Origin: Poecilobothrus nobilitatus
Taxonomy: Eukaryota > Arthropoda > Insecta > Diptera > Dolichopodidae
Direction: 5' to 3'
Length of the DNA: 64,000 nucleotides
Assembly (NCBI GenBank): GCA_947095535.1
Contig: OX352772.1
Coordinates: 162,783,162 to 162,847,161, forward strand
The notes beneath the pieces are model-generated. The model did not search any database, was not told the origin of the DNA, and saw only the letters and a program-made list of their open reading frames with translations. This document shows, one piece after another, positions 32,205-43,288 of the stretch. Made by a program: the position numbers and the translations under genes. The stretch's first letter is position 1; every line of letters starts with the position of its first letter.

Positions 32205-33985
32205 CAAGGTAGAATGTAAACCAACGGTTTTTAAAAGCGCACATTTCCAAAACTCAATACAAACTGTTTAGAAGTGTGACTTACACAAAAATTTGAAAAT
32301 TTCATGTAATAAGAAAAAACTTGAAAATAGGACATTTTTGAGATTTTGAGGGGCCGTAAGTCCGGAATCCTATATAACTAAGAAAAGCTGTTAACACACG
32401 TAAAAATATATTATTGAAGCTTTAATTTTTATGTCTTGCCGAAGAAAAATTTTTACAGGTGCCTAAGTTACAGGTGTCTAAAAATAGCAAATTTTCAATT
32501 TTTCAGGCGTAATAACTCTTAAACTCGCTACCAAAAAATTTTCTGAGGAAACTTATACTAATTCTAAAAGTTCTTTCTTGTCTCAAAATTTCAGGTTCCT
32601 ATCTAAAGGGGTACCGGAGTTATGAAAAAAGAAATTTCATGCAAAATGTGGTTTTCACATAACGGTAAATTTAAAACGTAAATTACAAAATATTACATAA
32701 TTTTGATATTGTTTTATATAGATAATAAAATTTTCGATCTTCTACCGGTTTTAGATTGCAAAACTATTACGCAAAGCCCGAGATATATACATCTGAAAAT
32801 GGGGCTTTTTTACAATTTTGAAGAGCTGCAGCTTTGGAACTCTTTACAACTAAAATAAACCTTTCACACACGTAAAAATATATTATTGTAGCTTTAATTT
32901 TCATGTCTTGCCGAAGCAAAATTTTTACAGGTGCCTAAGTTACAGGTGTCTAAAAATTGCAAATTTTAAATTTTTGAGGCGTAATAACTCTTAAAGCGAG
33001 GGCGTTACCAAAAAATTTTCTGAGGAAACTTATACTAATTCTAAAAGTTCTTTCTTGTCTCAAAAGTTCAGGTTCCTATCTAAAGGGGTGCCGGAGTTAT
33101 GAAAAAAGAAATTTCATGCAAAATGTGGTTTTCACATAACGGTAAATTTAAAACGTAAATTACAAAATATTACATAATTTTGATATTGTTTTATATAGAT
33201 AATAAAATTTTCGATCTTCTACCGGTTTTAGATTGCAAAACTATTACGCAGAGCCCGAGATATATACATCTGAAAATGGGGCTTTTTTACAATTTTGAAG
33301 AGCTGCAACTTTGGAACCCTTTACAACTAAAATAAACCTTTCACACACGTAAAAATATATTATTGTAGCTTTAATTTTTACATCTTGCAGAAGTAAAATG
33401 TGTGCAGGTTCCTAAGTTACAGGTGTTTAAAAATAGCAAATTTTCAATTTTTAAGCCCTAATAGCTCATAAACAGGGGGTGGTCCGAAAAAATTTTCTGA
33501 GCAAACTTATACTGATTCTAAAAGTTCTTTCTTGCCTCAAAATTTCAAGCTTCTATTTAGAAGCGTGCCGGAGTTATGAAAGTAGAAAAATCATGCAAAA
33601 TTTAGTTTTTACATAACGGTAAATTTAAATACTAAATTTAAAAAAATTGTATAATTTTGATATAAATTTACAAAGTTAAAAGAAATACCTGTCGAATGAC
33701 GTTTTCAGATTGAAAAAATCTTAAGCAGAACATAAGATATATGCATTTAAAAATAGGGCTTTTTCAAAGTTTGAGGGGATGTAGCTCCGTAATGGGGGGG
33801 GCTACATGAAAAAGTTGTTCCACAAAATTATTTTTTTTATGAGACCTACCTATGGTTAAAATTTTTTTTCTCTATCTTCAACGTTGTAGAAGTTTTGTAA
33901 ACAGACGGACGGACGGACGGACGGACGGACAGAGTGAAACTAATAAGCACATTTTTTCAAAATTTTTTTGGAAATGTGCTAAAAA
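32205..33985 (+). repeat. dispersed repeat R1, copy 3, inserted in the LINE
   Basis: Starts AACAAGGTAGAATGTAAA, ends with a GGAC pentamer run, ACAGAGTGAAACTAATAAGC and GTGCTAAAAACAAG. Inside, a unit of about 470-480 bp is repeated three times (the phrase GGTGCCTAAGTTACAGGTGT or a variant at about 32,458, 32,930 and 33,407). AAAAACAAG occurs at both junctions and may be a target-site duplication, but the A-rich context makes that uncertain. No gene. Confidence 0.85.
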
Positions 33986-34019
33986 CAAGATTGGATAACT
34001 GAGGAAATAATTGAAAAAA

Positions 34020-35800
34020 TGAAAATTCGCGATTCTTATTATAAATTCAAAAAAAATTTAGCAATAACCCTCGTGTAAAACAATTGTATAATGAATCGAA
34101 AAAGGAAGTTCAACGTTTAATCTCTCAGGCTAAAAAGAATTTCTGTTCACAAGAAATCGTAAAACATTATGGCAACACAAAAAAATTATGCGATCTCTAT
34201 AGGAGAGTTATGTTTAATAATAATGTTTCAAATTGTAACTGTAACATTAAATTAATAGAATATAAAAATCATCTCTATCAACTGATAGAGATATCGCAGA
34301 TTGTATGAATGATTTCTTTATTAATGTGACGGATGAACTTAATTGCCCGTCCGATCCAATTGATTACGTATACTTAAACAATTTCGCATGTACTTTCGTT
34401 TCCAATTTTTATCTAACACCAATAGACGGAGCAAAAATAAAAATAGTTATTGACAGTTTGAAACAAACAGCAGCGACTGGCTATGATAATATATCTGCAA
34501 AATCCATTAAAAAATATTCTGATAAATTAATACTGGTTCTAGTCAAGTTCATTAATATTTCTTTCGAAACTTTCACTTCATGCCGGAGTCATTAAAAACG
34601 GCAGTTGTAACGCCAATTTTTAAAAACAATAACGTACCTAATCTAAGCAATTATAACCGATATCTGTCCTTAGTGCCTTCTCAAAAATTTTTGAGATCAT
34701 TATAAAACATCGCTTAAATACTTTTATGTTAAATAAGGATTTTTTACATAAAGAGTTAACAGATTTTATGAAAGAGTTTTTACATAAAAAGTTTAACAGA
34801 TTTTATCTCTAAGAACTCTGATAAAGGGAATTATGTAGCCTGCGTTTTTCTTGATTTTCAAAAGTCCTTTGACTGCGTAGATAACGAAATTCTCTTATTT
34901 AAACTTAGTAAAGTGAATTTCAGCTCAAATCAAATAGCTTAATATAAGAGACTAAATATTTATATAAGAGATAACAGAAAGTACGCATAAATAATAACCT
35001 AAGCCAATCAAAAACTACGAAAAAGGGAGTTCCACAGGGATCAATCCTCGGCCCAGAATTGTTTAAAATCTATATTAATGATTTATCGTTTTTTAATCTA
35101 AAGGGTCATATACAGCTTTATGCAGACGACGCTGTTTTAAAATATTGTTCAAGTAACGAGGATGAGTTGAGAAATAATATTAAACATGATTTCAAATTAG
35201 TTGAAGAATGGTTAAGCAAACATCCTCTGCTATTAAATATATAAAAAAAACTAAAATAATAACATTGAAAATAAAAAATTTCAAATATTAACTTTTATTT
35301 CAACAATGAAATTATTGAAACCGTTCAATATTTTAATTATTTAGGTTTAATAATAGACAATAAATTAAATTGGTGAAACCATATAGATAATGTAATAAAG
35401 AAGATTACCTATACCTTTCGTTTTCATTTTGAGGCGAATGCGTAAATATTTTAACTACGATACTTTATATATTATTTACTCTTCATACATATTATCAATT
35501 ATTACTTATTTAAACCCGATTTGGAGCAATACTCAATAAGGCACGCTAAATAAATTATACATAATTCATAAAAAAGTCATTAAAATTATTCACTACTATC
35601 CAAACAGGTATCCAACTAATTTACTATATAATGATAAGTATATTAGCTTTTCGTCCATACTCAAATATGTATCAGAGCATTTAAAATTGTAAATAATCTC
35701 ATTAAGCATAACTTCATTTTAAATAGCATGGTTGATGTCCATTCTTATAATACAAGAAATAAATTGAATTTTTACCTTAGTTCTTTTTAGAACGAATCAT
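34020..35800 (+). pseudogene. non-LTR retrotransposon, reverse transcriptase part (decayed)
   Basis: Reads WITEEIIEKMKIRDSYYKF, then KKEVQRLISQAKKNF (34,084-34,308), IVIDSLKQTAATGYDNIS (34,305-34,595; RT motif 0/1), SLKTAVVTPIFKNN, VACVFLDFQKSFDCVDNEIL (motif A), KKGVPQGSILGPELFKIYIN (motif B) and HIQLYADDAVLKYCSSNED (motif C). At least six frame changes or stops. It ends where the foldback element begins at 35,808. CR1/L2-like or Jockey-like; the clade is not determined. Confidence 0.85.
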
Positions 35801-36079
35801 CAAAGAACAAGTAAATGTAACAGTAAGTCGATGCAACCGACTTATTAATACCCTACACCTCAATAATTCAAATTAAATTAAAAATCCATAAGTTTATTTG
35901 GCAGCTGCTTGAACGTCTCCCCTTTTCTGTCTTATTCAACTCGATTTTCAGGAACGTAAAAGAAGCATCCTCTTGGGATATGCTTGAAACCTTTGTAAAA
36001 AAATTTACGTTTCTATCTTTATTAATTTCGAAGATTGTTAGTCCTTGGGAGGTGTATCTCAGGTACCCGAATTGCCACT

Positions 36080-39000
36080 CGAATTCATCGAATCCTTCTC
36101 AGGAACATAAAGAAAACATGCCAGAACACCATTGTACTAAATTTAAAGGTTCTACTTTTCTTGGTTTTGGAGATACGCTCGTTGCTCTTGTGCTCGTTCG
36201 GAAGTTTCCAAAATACGAACCCATGGTTCAAATTCTTTCAAATGTCAGTTTCCAATTTTACAGAAAAGGAAACATAACAGAACACCTTTGCACTAAAAAT
36301 AAAAGTTCTATCTTTGTTGGTTGTGGAGATATACTCGTTTCCTCTGGGGCTCATCCTGAAGCTTCCAAGATTTGAACCCATGGACCAAATTCTCACAAAT
36401 TTCAGAAACAAAAATCAAACATGAAGGAACACCATTCTGCCAAATTTAAAGATTCTATCTTTGTTGATTTTAGAGATAATTTCGTTTGCTCTGGGGCTCG
36501 TTCGGAAGCTTCCAAAATCCGAACCCATCGACCAAATCCTTTCAAATTTCAGAAACCTAAATCAAACATGAAAGAACACCATTCTGCCAAATTTAAAGGT
36601 TATATCTTTCTTGTTTTTGGAGATAATCTCATTTGCTCTGGGGCTCATTCGGAAGCTTCCAAAACCAAAACCCATGAACCACATCCTCTTAAATTTCAGA
36701 GACATAAATCAAACGGGAAGGAACATCACTGTAAAAAATTTAAAGGTTCTATCTTTGTTGGTTTTGGAGATAATCTTGTTAGTTCTGGGGCTTGTTCGGT
36801 AGCTTCCAATATACGAATCCATGGTGCAAATTCTTTCAAATGTCAGTTTCTAATTTTATAGAGAAGGAAACATAACAGAACACCTTTGTACTAAAAATAA
36901 AAGTTCTATCTTTGTTGGTTGTGGAGATATACTCGTTTGCTCTGGTGCTCGTCCGGAGGCTTCCAAGATTTGAACCCATCGACCAAATCCTCACAAATTT
37001 CAGAAACATAAATCAAACATGAAGGAACAGCATTCTGCCTCATTTAAAGGTTATATCTTTGTTGCTTTTGGAGATTATATCATTTGCTCTGAGGCTCGTT
37101 CGGAAGCTTCCAAAATCCGAACGCAAGGACCAAATTCTCTCAAATTTCAGAGACCAAATCAAACATGAAAGAATACTATTCTCCCAAATTTAAAGGTTAT
37201 ATCTTTGTTGTTTTTGGAGATAAGATCATATGCTCTGGGGCCCTTTCGGAAGCTACCAAAATCCAAACCTATGTACTATATCCTTTTAAATTTCAGAGAC
37301 ATAAATCAAACGGAAAGTAACATCATTGTAAAAAATTTAAAGGTTCTATCTTTGTTGGTTTTGGAGATAATCTCGTTTGCTCTGGGGCTTGTTCGGAAGC
37401 TTCCAATATACGAATCCATGGTGCAAATTCTTTCAAATGTCAGTTTCCAATTTTATAGAAAAGGAAACATAACAGCACATTCTTGTACTAAAAATAAAGG
37501 TTCTATCTTTGTTGAGTGTGCAGATATACTCGTTTGCTCTAGGGCTCGTTCGGAAGCTTCCAAGATCCGAATCCATGAACCAAATCCTCTCAAATTTTAG
37601 AGACATAAATAAAACATGAAAGAACACCACTCTGCCAAATTTGAAGGTTATATCTTTATTGGTTTTGGAGATAAGCTCATTTGCTCTGGTGCTCGTTCGG
37701 AAGCTTCCAATATACGAATACATTGTTCAAATTCTTTCAAATGTCAGTTTCCAATTTTATAGAAAAGGAAACATAACAGCACACTCTTGTACTAAGAATA
37801 AAGTTTCTGTCTTTGTTGATTGTGGAGATATACTCGTTTGCTCTAGGGCTCGTTCGGAAGTTTCCAAAATCCGAACCCATGAACCAAATCCTCTCAAATT
37901 TCAGAGATTTAAATAAAACATGACAGAACACCACTCTGCCAAATTTGAAGGTTATATCTTAGTTGGTTTTGGAGATAATCTCATTTGCTCTGGTGCTCGT
38001 TCGGAAGCTTCCAAAATCCAAACCCATGGACCATATCCTCTTAAATTTCAGAGACATAAGTCGAACGGGAAGGAACATCATTGTACAAAATTTAAAGGTT
38101 CTATCTTTGTTGATTTTGGAGATAATCTCGTTTGCTCTGGGGCTCGTTCGGAAGCTTCCAAAATCCAAACCCATGGACCAAATCCTCTCAAATTTCAGAG
38201 ACCTAAATCAAACATGAAAGAACACCATTCTGCCAAATTTAAAGGTTATATCTTTGTTGTTTTTGGAGTAATCTCATTTGCTCTGGGGCTCGTTCGGAAA
38301 CTTCCAAAATCCAAACCCATGAACCATATCCTCTCAAATTTCATTGACATAAATCAAACGGCAAGGAACATCATTGTAAAAAATTTGAAGGTTCTATCTT
38401 TGTTGGTTTTGGAAATAATCTCGTTTGCTCTGGGGCTCGTTCGGAAGCTTCCAATATACGAATCCATGGTTCAAATTCTTTCAAATGTCAGTTTCCAATT
38501 TTATAGAAAAGGAAACATAACAGCACACTTTTGTACTAAAAATAAAGGCTATATTTTTGTTGGTTGTGGAGATATACTCGTTTGCTCTCGGACTCTTAAA
38601 TAAAACATGAACAACACATCTCAGAGACTTAAATTAAACATGAAAGAACACCACTCCGCCAAATTTAAAGGTCATATCTTAGTTGGTTTTTGGAGATAAT
38701 CTCATTTGCTCTGGTGCTCGTTTGGAAGCTTCTAAAATCCGAACCCATGAACCAAATCCTCTCAAATTTCGGCGACTTAAATAAAACATGAAAGAAACCA
38801 CTATGCCAAATTTAAAGGTCATATTTTAGTTGGTTTTGGAGATAATCTCATTTGCTCTGGTGCTCGTTTGGAAGCTTCCAAAATCCAAACGCATGAACCA
38901 AATCCTCTTAAATTGCAGAGACATCAATCGAACTGGAAGGAACATCATTGTATAAAATTTTAAAGGTTCTATCTTTATTGGTTTTGGAGATAATCTTGTT

Positions 39001-39330
39001 TGCTCTGGGGCTCGTTCGAAAGCTTCCAAGATCCGAACCCATGGACCAAATCCTCTCAAATTTCAGAGACTTAAATAAAACATGAAAGAAACCACTATGC
39101 CAAATTTAAAGATCATATCTTAGTTGGTTTTGGAGATAATCTCATTTGCTCTTGTGCTCGTTCGGAAGCTTCCAAAATCCAAACGCATGAACCAAATCCT
39201 CTTAAATTGCAGAGACATCAATCGAACGGGAAGGAACATCATTGTACAAAATTTTAAAGGTTCTATCTTTGTTGGTTTTGGAGATAATCTCGTTTGCTCC
39301 GGAATCATTCGGAAGAATCCGAACCCATTT
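36080..39330 (+). repeat. 147-bp tandem repeat array, left arm of foldback
   Basis: More than 20 units. GGAAGCTT starts at 36,504 and 36,651 and its variant at 36,798, giving a 147-bp period. Two or three unit variants alternate: one with GTTGGTTTTGGAGATAATCT, one with GTTGGTTGTGGAGATATACT. Open frames up to 227 codons run through because 147 is 49 codons; they are not genes. Confidence 0.92.
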
Positions 39331-39339
39331 ACCGATTTT

Positions 39340-39600
39340 GTCCAGATTCGAACTTGGTCTTCCTTTCGTAATTAGTAACCTACTATATAAATTTTATAAA
39401 GATAGCTTTATTAGTTTTTGAGTTATCATGCGAACGGACGGACAAACTAACATCGTTAAATCGACTCAGGAGGTGATCCTGATTCAGAATATATATACAT
39501 GGCCATATATAACTCGCTTCCTTTTGGTGGTTACAAACACCATACCAAAGTTAATATACCCTATACTTTAGGTGTACGGTATAATAATTGTTTGTATAAT
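39340..39600 (+). repeat. Helentron-like 3' end, copy in foldback centre
   Basis: Contains GAGTTATCATGCGAACGGAC, AATCGACTCAGGAGGTGATC and a terminal hairpin around TATACCCTATACTTTAGG and TGTACGGTATA. An inverted copy lies at 39,722-39,960 and a third at 53,620-53,810. Confidence 0.65.
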
Positions 39601-39702
39601 TGTTTAAAGTTGTATAATGAACTGCCGAACGATTTGAAAAATATAAATAGTGTAGGTAAAGTTAAAAGAGAAATAAAGAAATTCTTATTTACAAATAGTT
39701 AA
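39580..39702 (+). pseudogene. C-terminal scrap of a non-LTR RT
   Basis: LYNELPNDLKNINSVGKVKR followed by EIKKFLFTNS is the typical last segment of CR1/L2-like and related LINE polymerases. It is sandwiched between inverted Helentron-like ends, which suggests a captured fragment. Confidence 0.65.
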
Positions 39703-39721
39703 AAGAAAGTTTTTTTTATTA

Positions 39722-39960
39722 TTCCCTACACCTAAAGTATAGGGTATATTAACTTTGGTATGGTGTTTGTAACCACCAAAAGGAAGCGAGTTAGATATGG
39801 ACATGTATATATATTCTGAATCAGGATCACCTCCTGAGTCGATTTAACGATGTCCGTCCGTCCGTCCGTCCGTTCGCACGATAACTCAAAAACTAATGAA
39901 GCTATTGATGAAATTTTATAATAGATTACTAATTCCAAAAGGAAGGCTAAGTTCGAATCT
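39722..39960 (-). repeat. Helentron-like 3' end, inverted copy
   Basis: Reverse complement of 39,340-39,600 apart from small changes, including CCGTCCGTCCGTCCGTTCGC and ATTCCCTACACCTAAAGTAT. Confidence 0.65.
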
Positions 39961-40960
39961 GGACAAAATCCATCCATGGGTTTGGATTCTGGAAGCTTTC
40001 GAATGATTCCGGAGCAAACGAGATTATCTCCAAAACCAACAAAGATAGAATCTTTAAATTTTGTACAATGATGTTCCTTCCCATTCGAATAATATCTCTG
40101 AAATTTAAGAGGATTTGGTTAATGGGTTTGGATTTTGGAAACTTCCGAACGAGCCCCAGAGCAAACAAGATTGTCTCCAAAACCAATAAATATATAACCT
40201 TCAAATTTGACAGAGTGGTTTTCTTTCATGTTTAATTTAAGTTTCTAAAATTTGAGAGGATTTGGTCAATGGGGTTGGATTTTGGAAACTTCCGAACGAG
40301 CACCAGAGCAAATGAGATTATCTCCAAAACCAATAACGATATAACCTTCAAATTTGACAGAGCGGTGTTCTTTCATGTTTAATTCAAGTCTCTAAAATTT
40401 GAGAGGATTTGGTCCGTGGGTTCGGATTTTGGAAGCTTCCGTACGAGCCTCAGAGCAAATGATATTATCTCCAAATGCAACAAAGATATAACCTTTTAGG
40501 TAGAATGGTGTTCCTTCATGTTTGATTTATGTTTCTGAAATTTGTGAGGCTTTGGTCGATGGGTTCAAATCTTGGAAGCTTCCGGACGAGCCCCAGACCA
40601 AACGAGTATATCTCCACAACCAACAAAGATAGAACTTTTATTTTTAGTACAAAGGTGTTCTGTTATGTTTCCTTTTCTGTAAAATTGGAAACTGACATTT
40701 GAAAGAATTTGAACCATTGGTTTGTATTTTGGAAATTTCCGGACGAGCACAAGAGCAACGAGCATATCTCCAAAACCAACAAAAGTAGAACCTTTAAATT
40801 TAGTACAATGGTGTTCTGGCATGTTTTCTTTATGTTCCTTAGATGGATTCGATAAATTGGAGTGACAATTCGGGTACCTGACACACACCTCCCAAGGACT
40901 AACAATCTTCGAAATTAATAAAGATAGAAACTTGAAGTTTTTTAAATAGGTGTCAAGCAT
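39960..40960 (-). repeat. 147-bp tandem repeat array, right arm of foldback
   Basis: About seven units in minus orientation, mirror image of the outer part of the left array. The outermost units match the outermost units of the left array best, including the variant starting GAAACTTGAAGTTTTT. Confidence 0.88.
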
Positions 40961-41132
40961 ATCAAAAGAGGATGCCTCTTTTACTTTCCTGAAATTCGAG
41001 TTGAATAAGACACAAAAGTGAAGAAGTTCAAGCAGCTGCCAAAAAAACTTATGGAGTTTTAATTTAATTCGAATTATTGAGGTGTAGGGTATTAATAAGT
41101 CGGTTGCATCGACTTACTGTTACATTTACTTG

Positions 41133-41883
41133 TTTTTTTTCTAACTATACATTAATATTTTTTTGAATAAAAATATTTTTGTACTTTTTAATAATATTAA
41201 AGTAATTGCTAATTTTTTGTTAAGCGTTACATTATATTTAAATATTGTTTTTAATAATAAATATTAAACATAAATTAAGCTAATAACTAAATAAAAAAAA
41301 AAATAGACACTTTTCAAAAAAGAAATTATAAAGCCACACAACTACGGCTAAGGCTTGTAAAATTGATTATACTTTATAAATATGTTATAAATTATATTGT
41401 ATTTAAAATATTTGAATTAATAAATTAAAGTAAAAAAAGAAAATAATAAATAAAATATTATCTTTCATTTAAAATGCCAAAAAAAAATTTAATATTCATG
41501 AATAAAAATTACACGACCAGCAAAGCGGACAGGCTACAGCTACTTTTTAATAAAAATAATGAATGTTATAAGCATCGTTATACTATACGGTATTTTGACT
41601 ATAAAGGGTTTGTATTAATAAAATACACAATAAAATTTTTGAAATAAAAAAATTCATCAATTCCATAATTTTCTCAATAATACTAATTATGGAGAAAAAC
41701 ATTCACCCATTTAAATTCAAGACACAGTGATAAGTTCCGATATATATGTAGATATTACAACAAAAGTTCAAGCAAAAAATTAATCAATGCAACTGTTTTA
41801 ATCATTTTGAAATAGTTAAAATAATTATAATATTTAAATTTACTTAATGTCTTAAATATAGTCATATGCAAATTAAACCTTAC
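41133..41883. other. no gene recognised (presumed host intron)
   Basis: AT-rich single-copy-looking DNA downstream of the channel exon. I see no repeat, no further exon and no open frame worth reporting. Confidence 0.5.
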
Positions 41884-42344
41884 CTTTGTATCGGTTCAAA
41901 CAACCGGTATGTGCCAGTGTACAGTATGAAGTAGAAGTGTTTTTCTCTAAGAATGTTGTTGGTGTGAGATATGGAATGCAATTGCACAGAGCTTGAACGC
42001 TCCTAAGCTTACATCTGGATAAGCATTCAGAATAACTATACTTTGTTCCATAATCTAAATATTTTTCATCTGGGTAGAGACATTGTCTTTGATTTGAAGA
42101 GTAAGATCGCACTGCTGCTGCTGATGTTAAAATAGTTGAATATATTTTAATATTTATATTTTGCAATTGTGAAATAAGAAATTCTTTGATGCCCCCTGTG
42201 GTTATGTCAGGAAATATATTGGGTTCAAAAATTTTTAGGGCGGTACCAACAGCACTTTGGTCATTATAATGATAATCCAATTTTGAAATGTTTAAAATAA
42301 TCTTGATTGTCGATAACCTCGAAAAAGAATTGTTTTGTGGATTA
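41884..42344 (-). CDS. pickpocket-type DEG/ENaC channel, internal exon
   Basis: One 461-bp exon of a degenerin/epithelial sodium channel subunit of the insect pickpocket family. Acceptor TATTATTTTTTAG at 42,345-42,357, donor AAAG|GTAAGG at 41,884; the frame is open throughout (about 153 codons). It encodes extracellular domain: RQCLYPDEKYLDYGTKYS, ECLSRCKLRSVQALCNCIPY and STSYCTLAHTGCLNRY, the conserved Cys-rich block before the second membrane helix. NNS and NTS glycosylation sequons are present. The flanking exons with the two membrane segments are not in the sequence around it that I can read; they may lie beyond large repeat-filled introns. This is the only exon I would assign to the host. 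Confidence 0.87.
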
Positions 42345-43288
42345 CTAAAAAATAATAGAAGAAAGTTTGAAATATAAATTTTGATTAAGAATTAAATATT
42401 TTTTTAACTTATTATTACTATTAAAAATATATTTTAGTTTTGTGACATTAAGCTTTAATCACGTAATTAGGGCACGTGACGTTACAGGGTTGAATACAAT
42501 TGAAAATGTTTAAATGTAATTGTTTTATTAAATACACTCAAAAGCATAAAACAAGTTTCTTTTAAATTACAGACGAAAATGCATCATACTTGGTACAAAA
42601 AATAATTTTATTTTATAAAATATAGAATTTTACTTTATTTTTTAAAATATAAGAAATAAACAATAAATAAAATAAATAAAAAAAAATAAATAAAGCGTAG
42701 TTAGATTAACGCATATATTAATTTGCCTATTATGTAAACAAAGTGGTTATTAATTGAAATTTAAAGGTGCACTTATACCTAGGTACTTACAAAATTTATT
42801 TTTAAAATTAAGGATATAATATAATATTACACCAAAAGCAATCTAGTAGGTATAAATGTACCGTTAAGCTTTTTTAATAACAAAATTAAACGAAAATTTC
42901 AAATTAAAACTTTTTAACATAAAATCACAAATTATAACAATGTACAGTTTGATTTATCTGACTTTTAAATCTTTATTATTTGCTCCTTTTAAGAAAAAGT
43001 ATGCAAATTTTACACGAAACCCAAAATTCTCTCAACTTTTTTTTTTATATCATACACTACATTCTCATCTTTGTCAATAGTATTTTTCTTTTTCCTGTTC
43101 TCTTTTCCTTTTTCTTTTTGAACAATAACGACGTATCTAATTTGTATATATTAAATTTTGCGTTTTTATTTCAACAGGTTATTGGCCAGTTGAACGGTAA
43201 AAATAAAAATTCTAAAATTAAAAGTTAATTATAGCATTGGAACAAATTTATTTGAAAATCTAATCGAAAAATAAAACTTACTAAATCT
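42345..43288. other. no gene recognised (presumed host intron)
   Basis: AT-rich. The plus-strand open frame at 42,980-43,228 has a Phe/Leu-rich skew from T runs and I do not consider it a gene. Confidence 0.5.

Larger units (their letters stand above)
35808..41132. mobile_element. foldback element made of inverted 147-bp tandem arrays
   Basis: The outer ends are inverted copies: left CAAGTAAATGTAACAGTAAG (35,808) and right its reverse complement ending at 41,132. Each is followed inward by a hairpin AAGTCGATGCAACCGACTT, TACCCTACACCTCA and about 160 bp of matching sequence, and then by 147-bp arrays in opposite orientation. The centre holds two inverted Helentron-like ends around a LINE C-terminal scrap (39,340-39,960). 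The arms are unequal (about 3.5 kb against 1.2 kb). Confidence 0.75.

Noticed and set aside
36421..38603. Long open frames (up to 227 codons) across the 147-bp arrays
   Set aside because: The period is 49 codons, so frames stay open automatically; several frames on both strands are open at once.
42980..43228. 82-aa Phe/Leu-rich plus-strand ORF as a membrane protein or missing channel exon
   Set aside because: Composition follows T runs, it is on the opposite strand to the channel exon and has no conserved motif.
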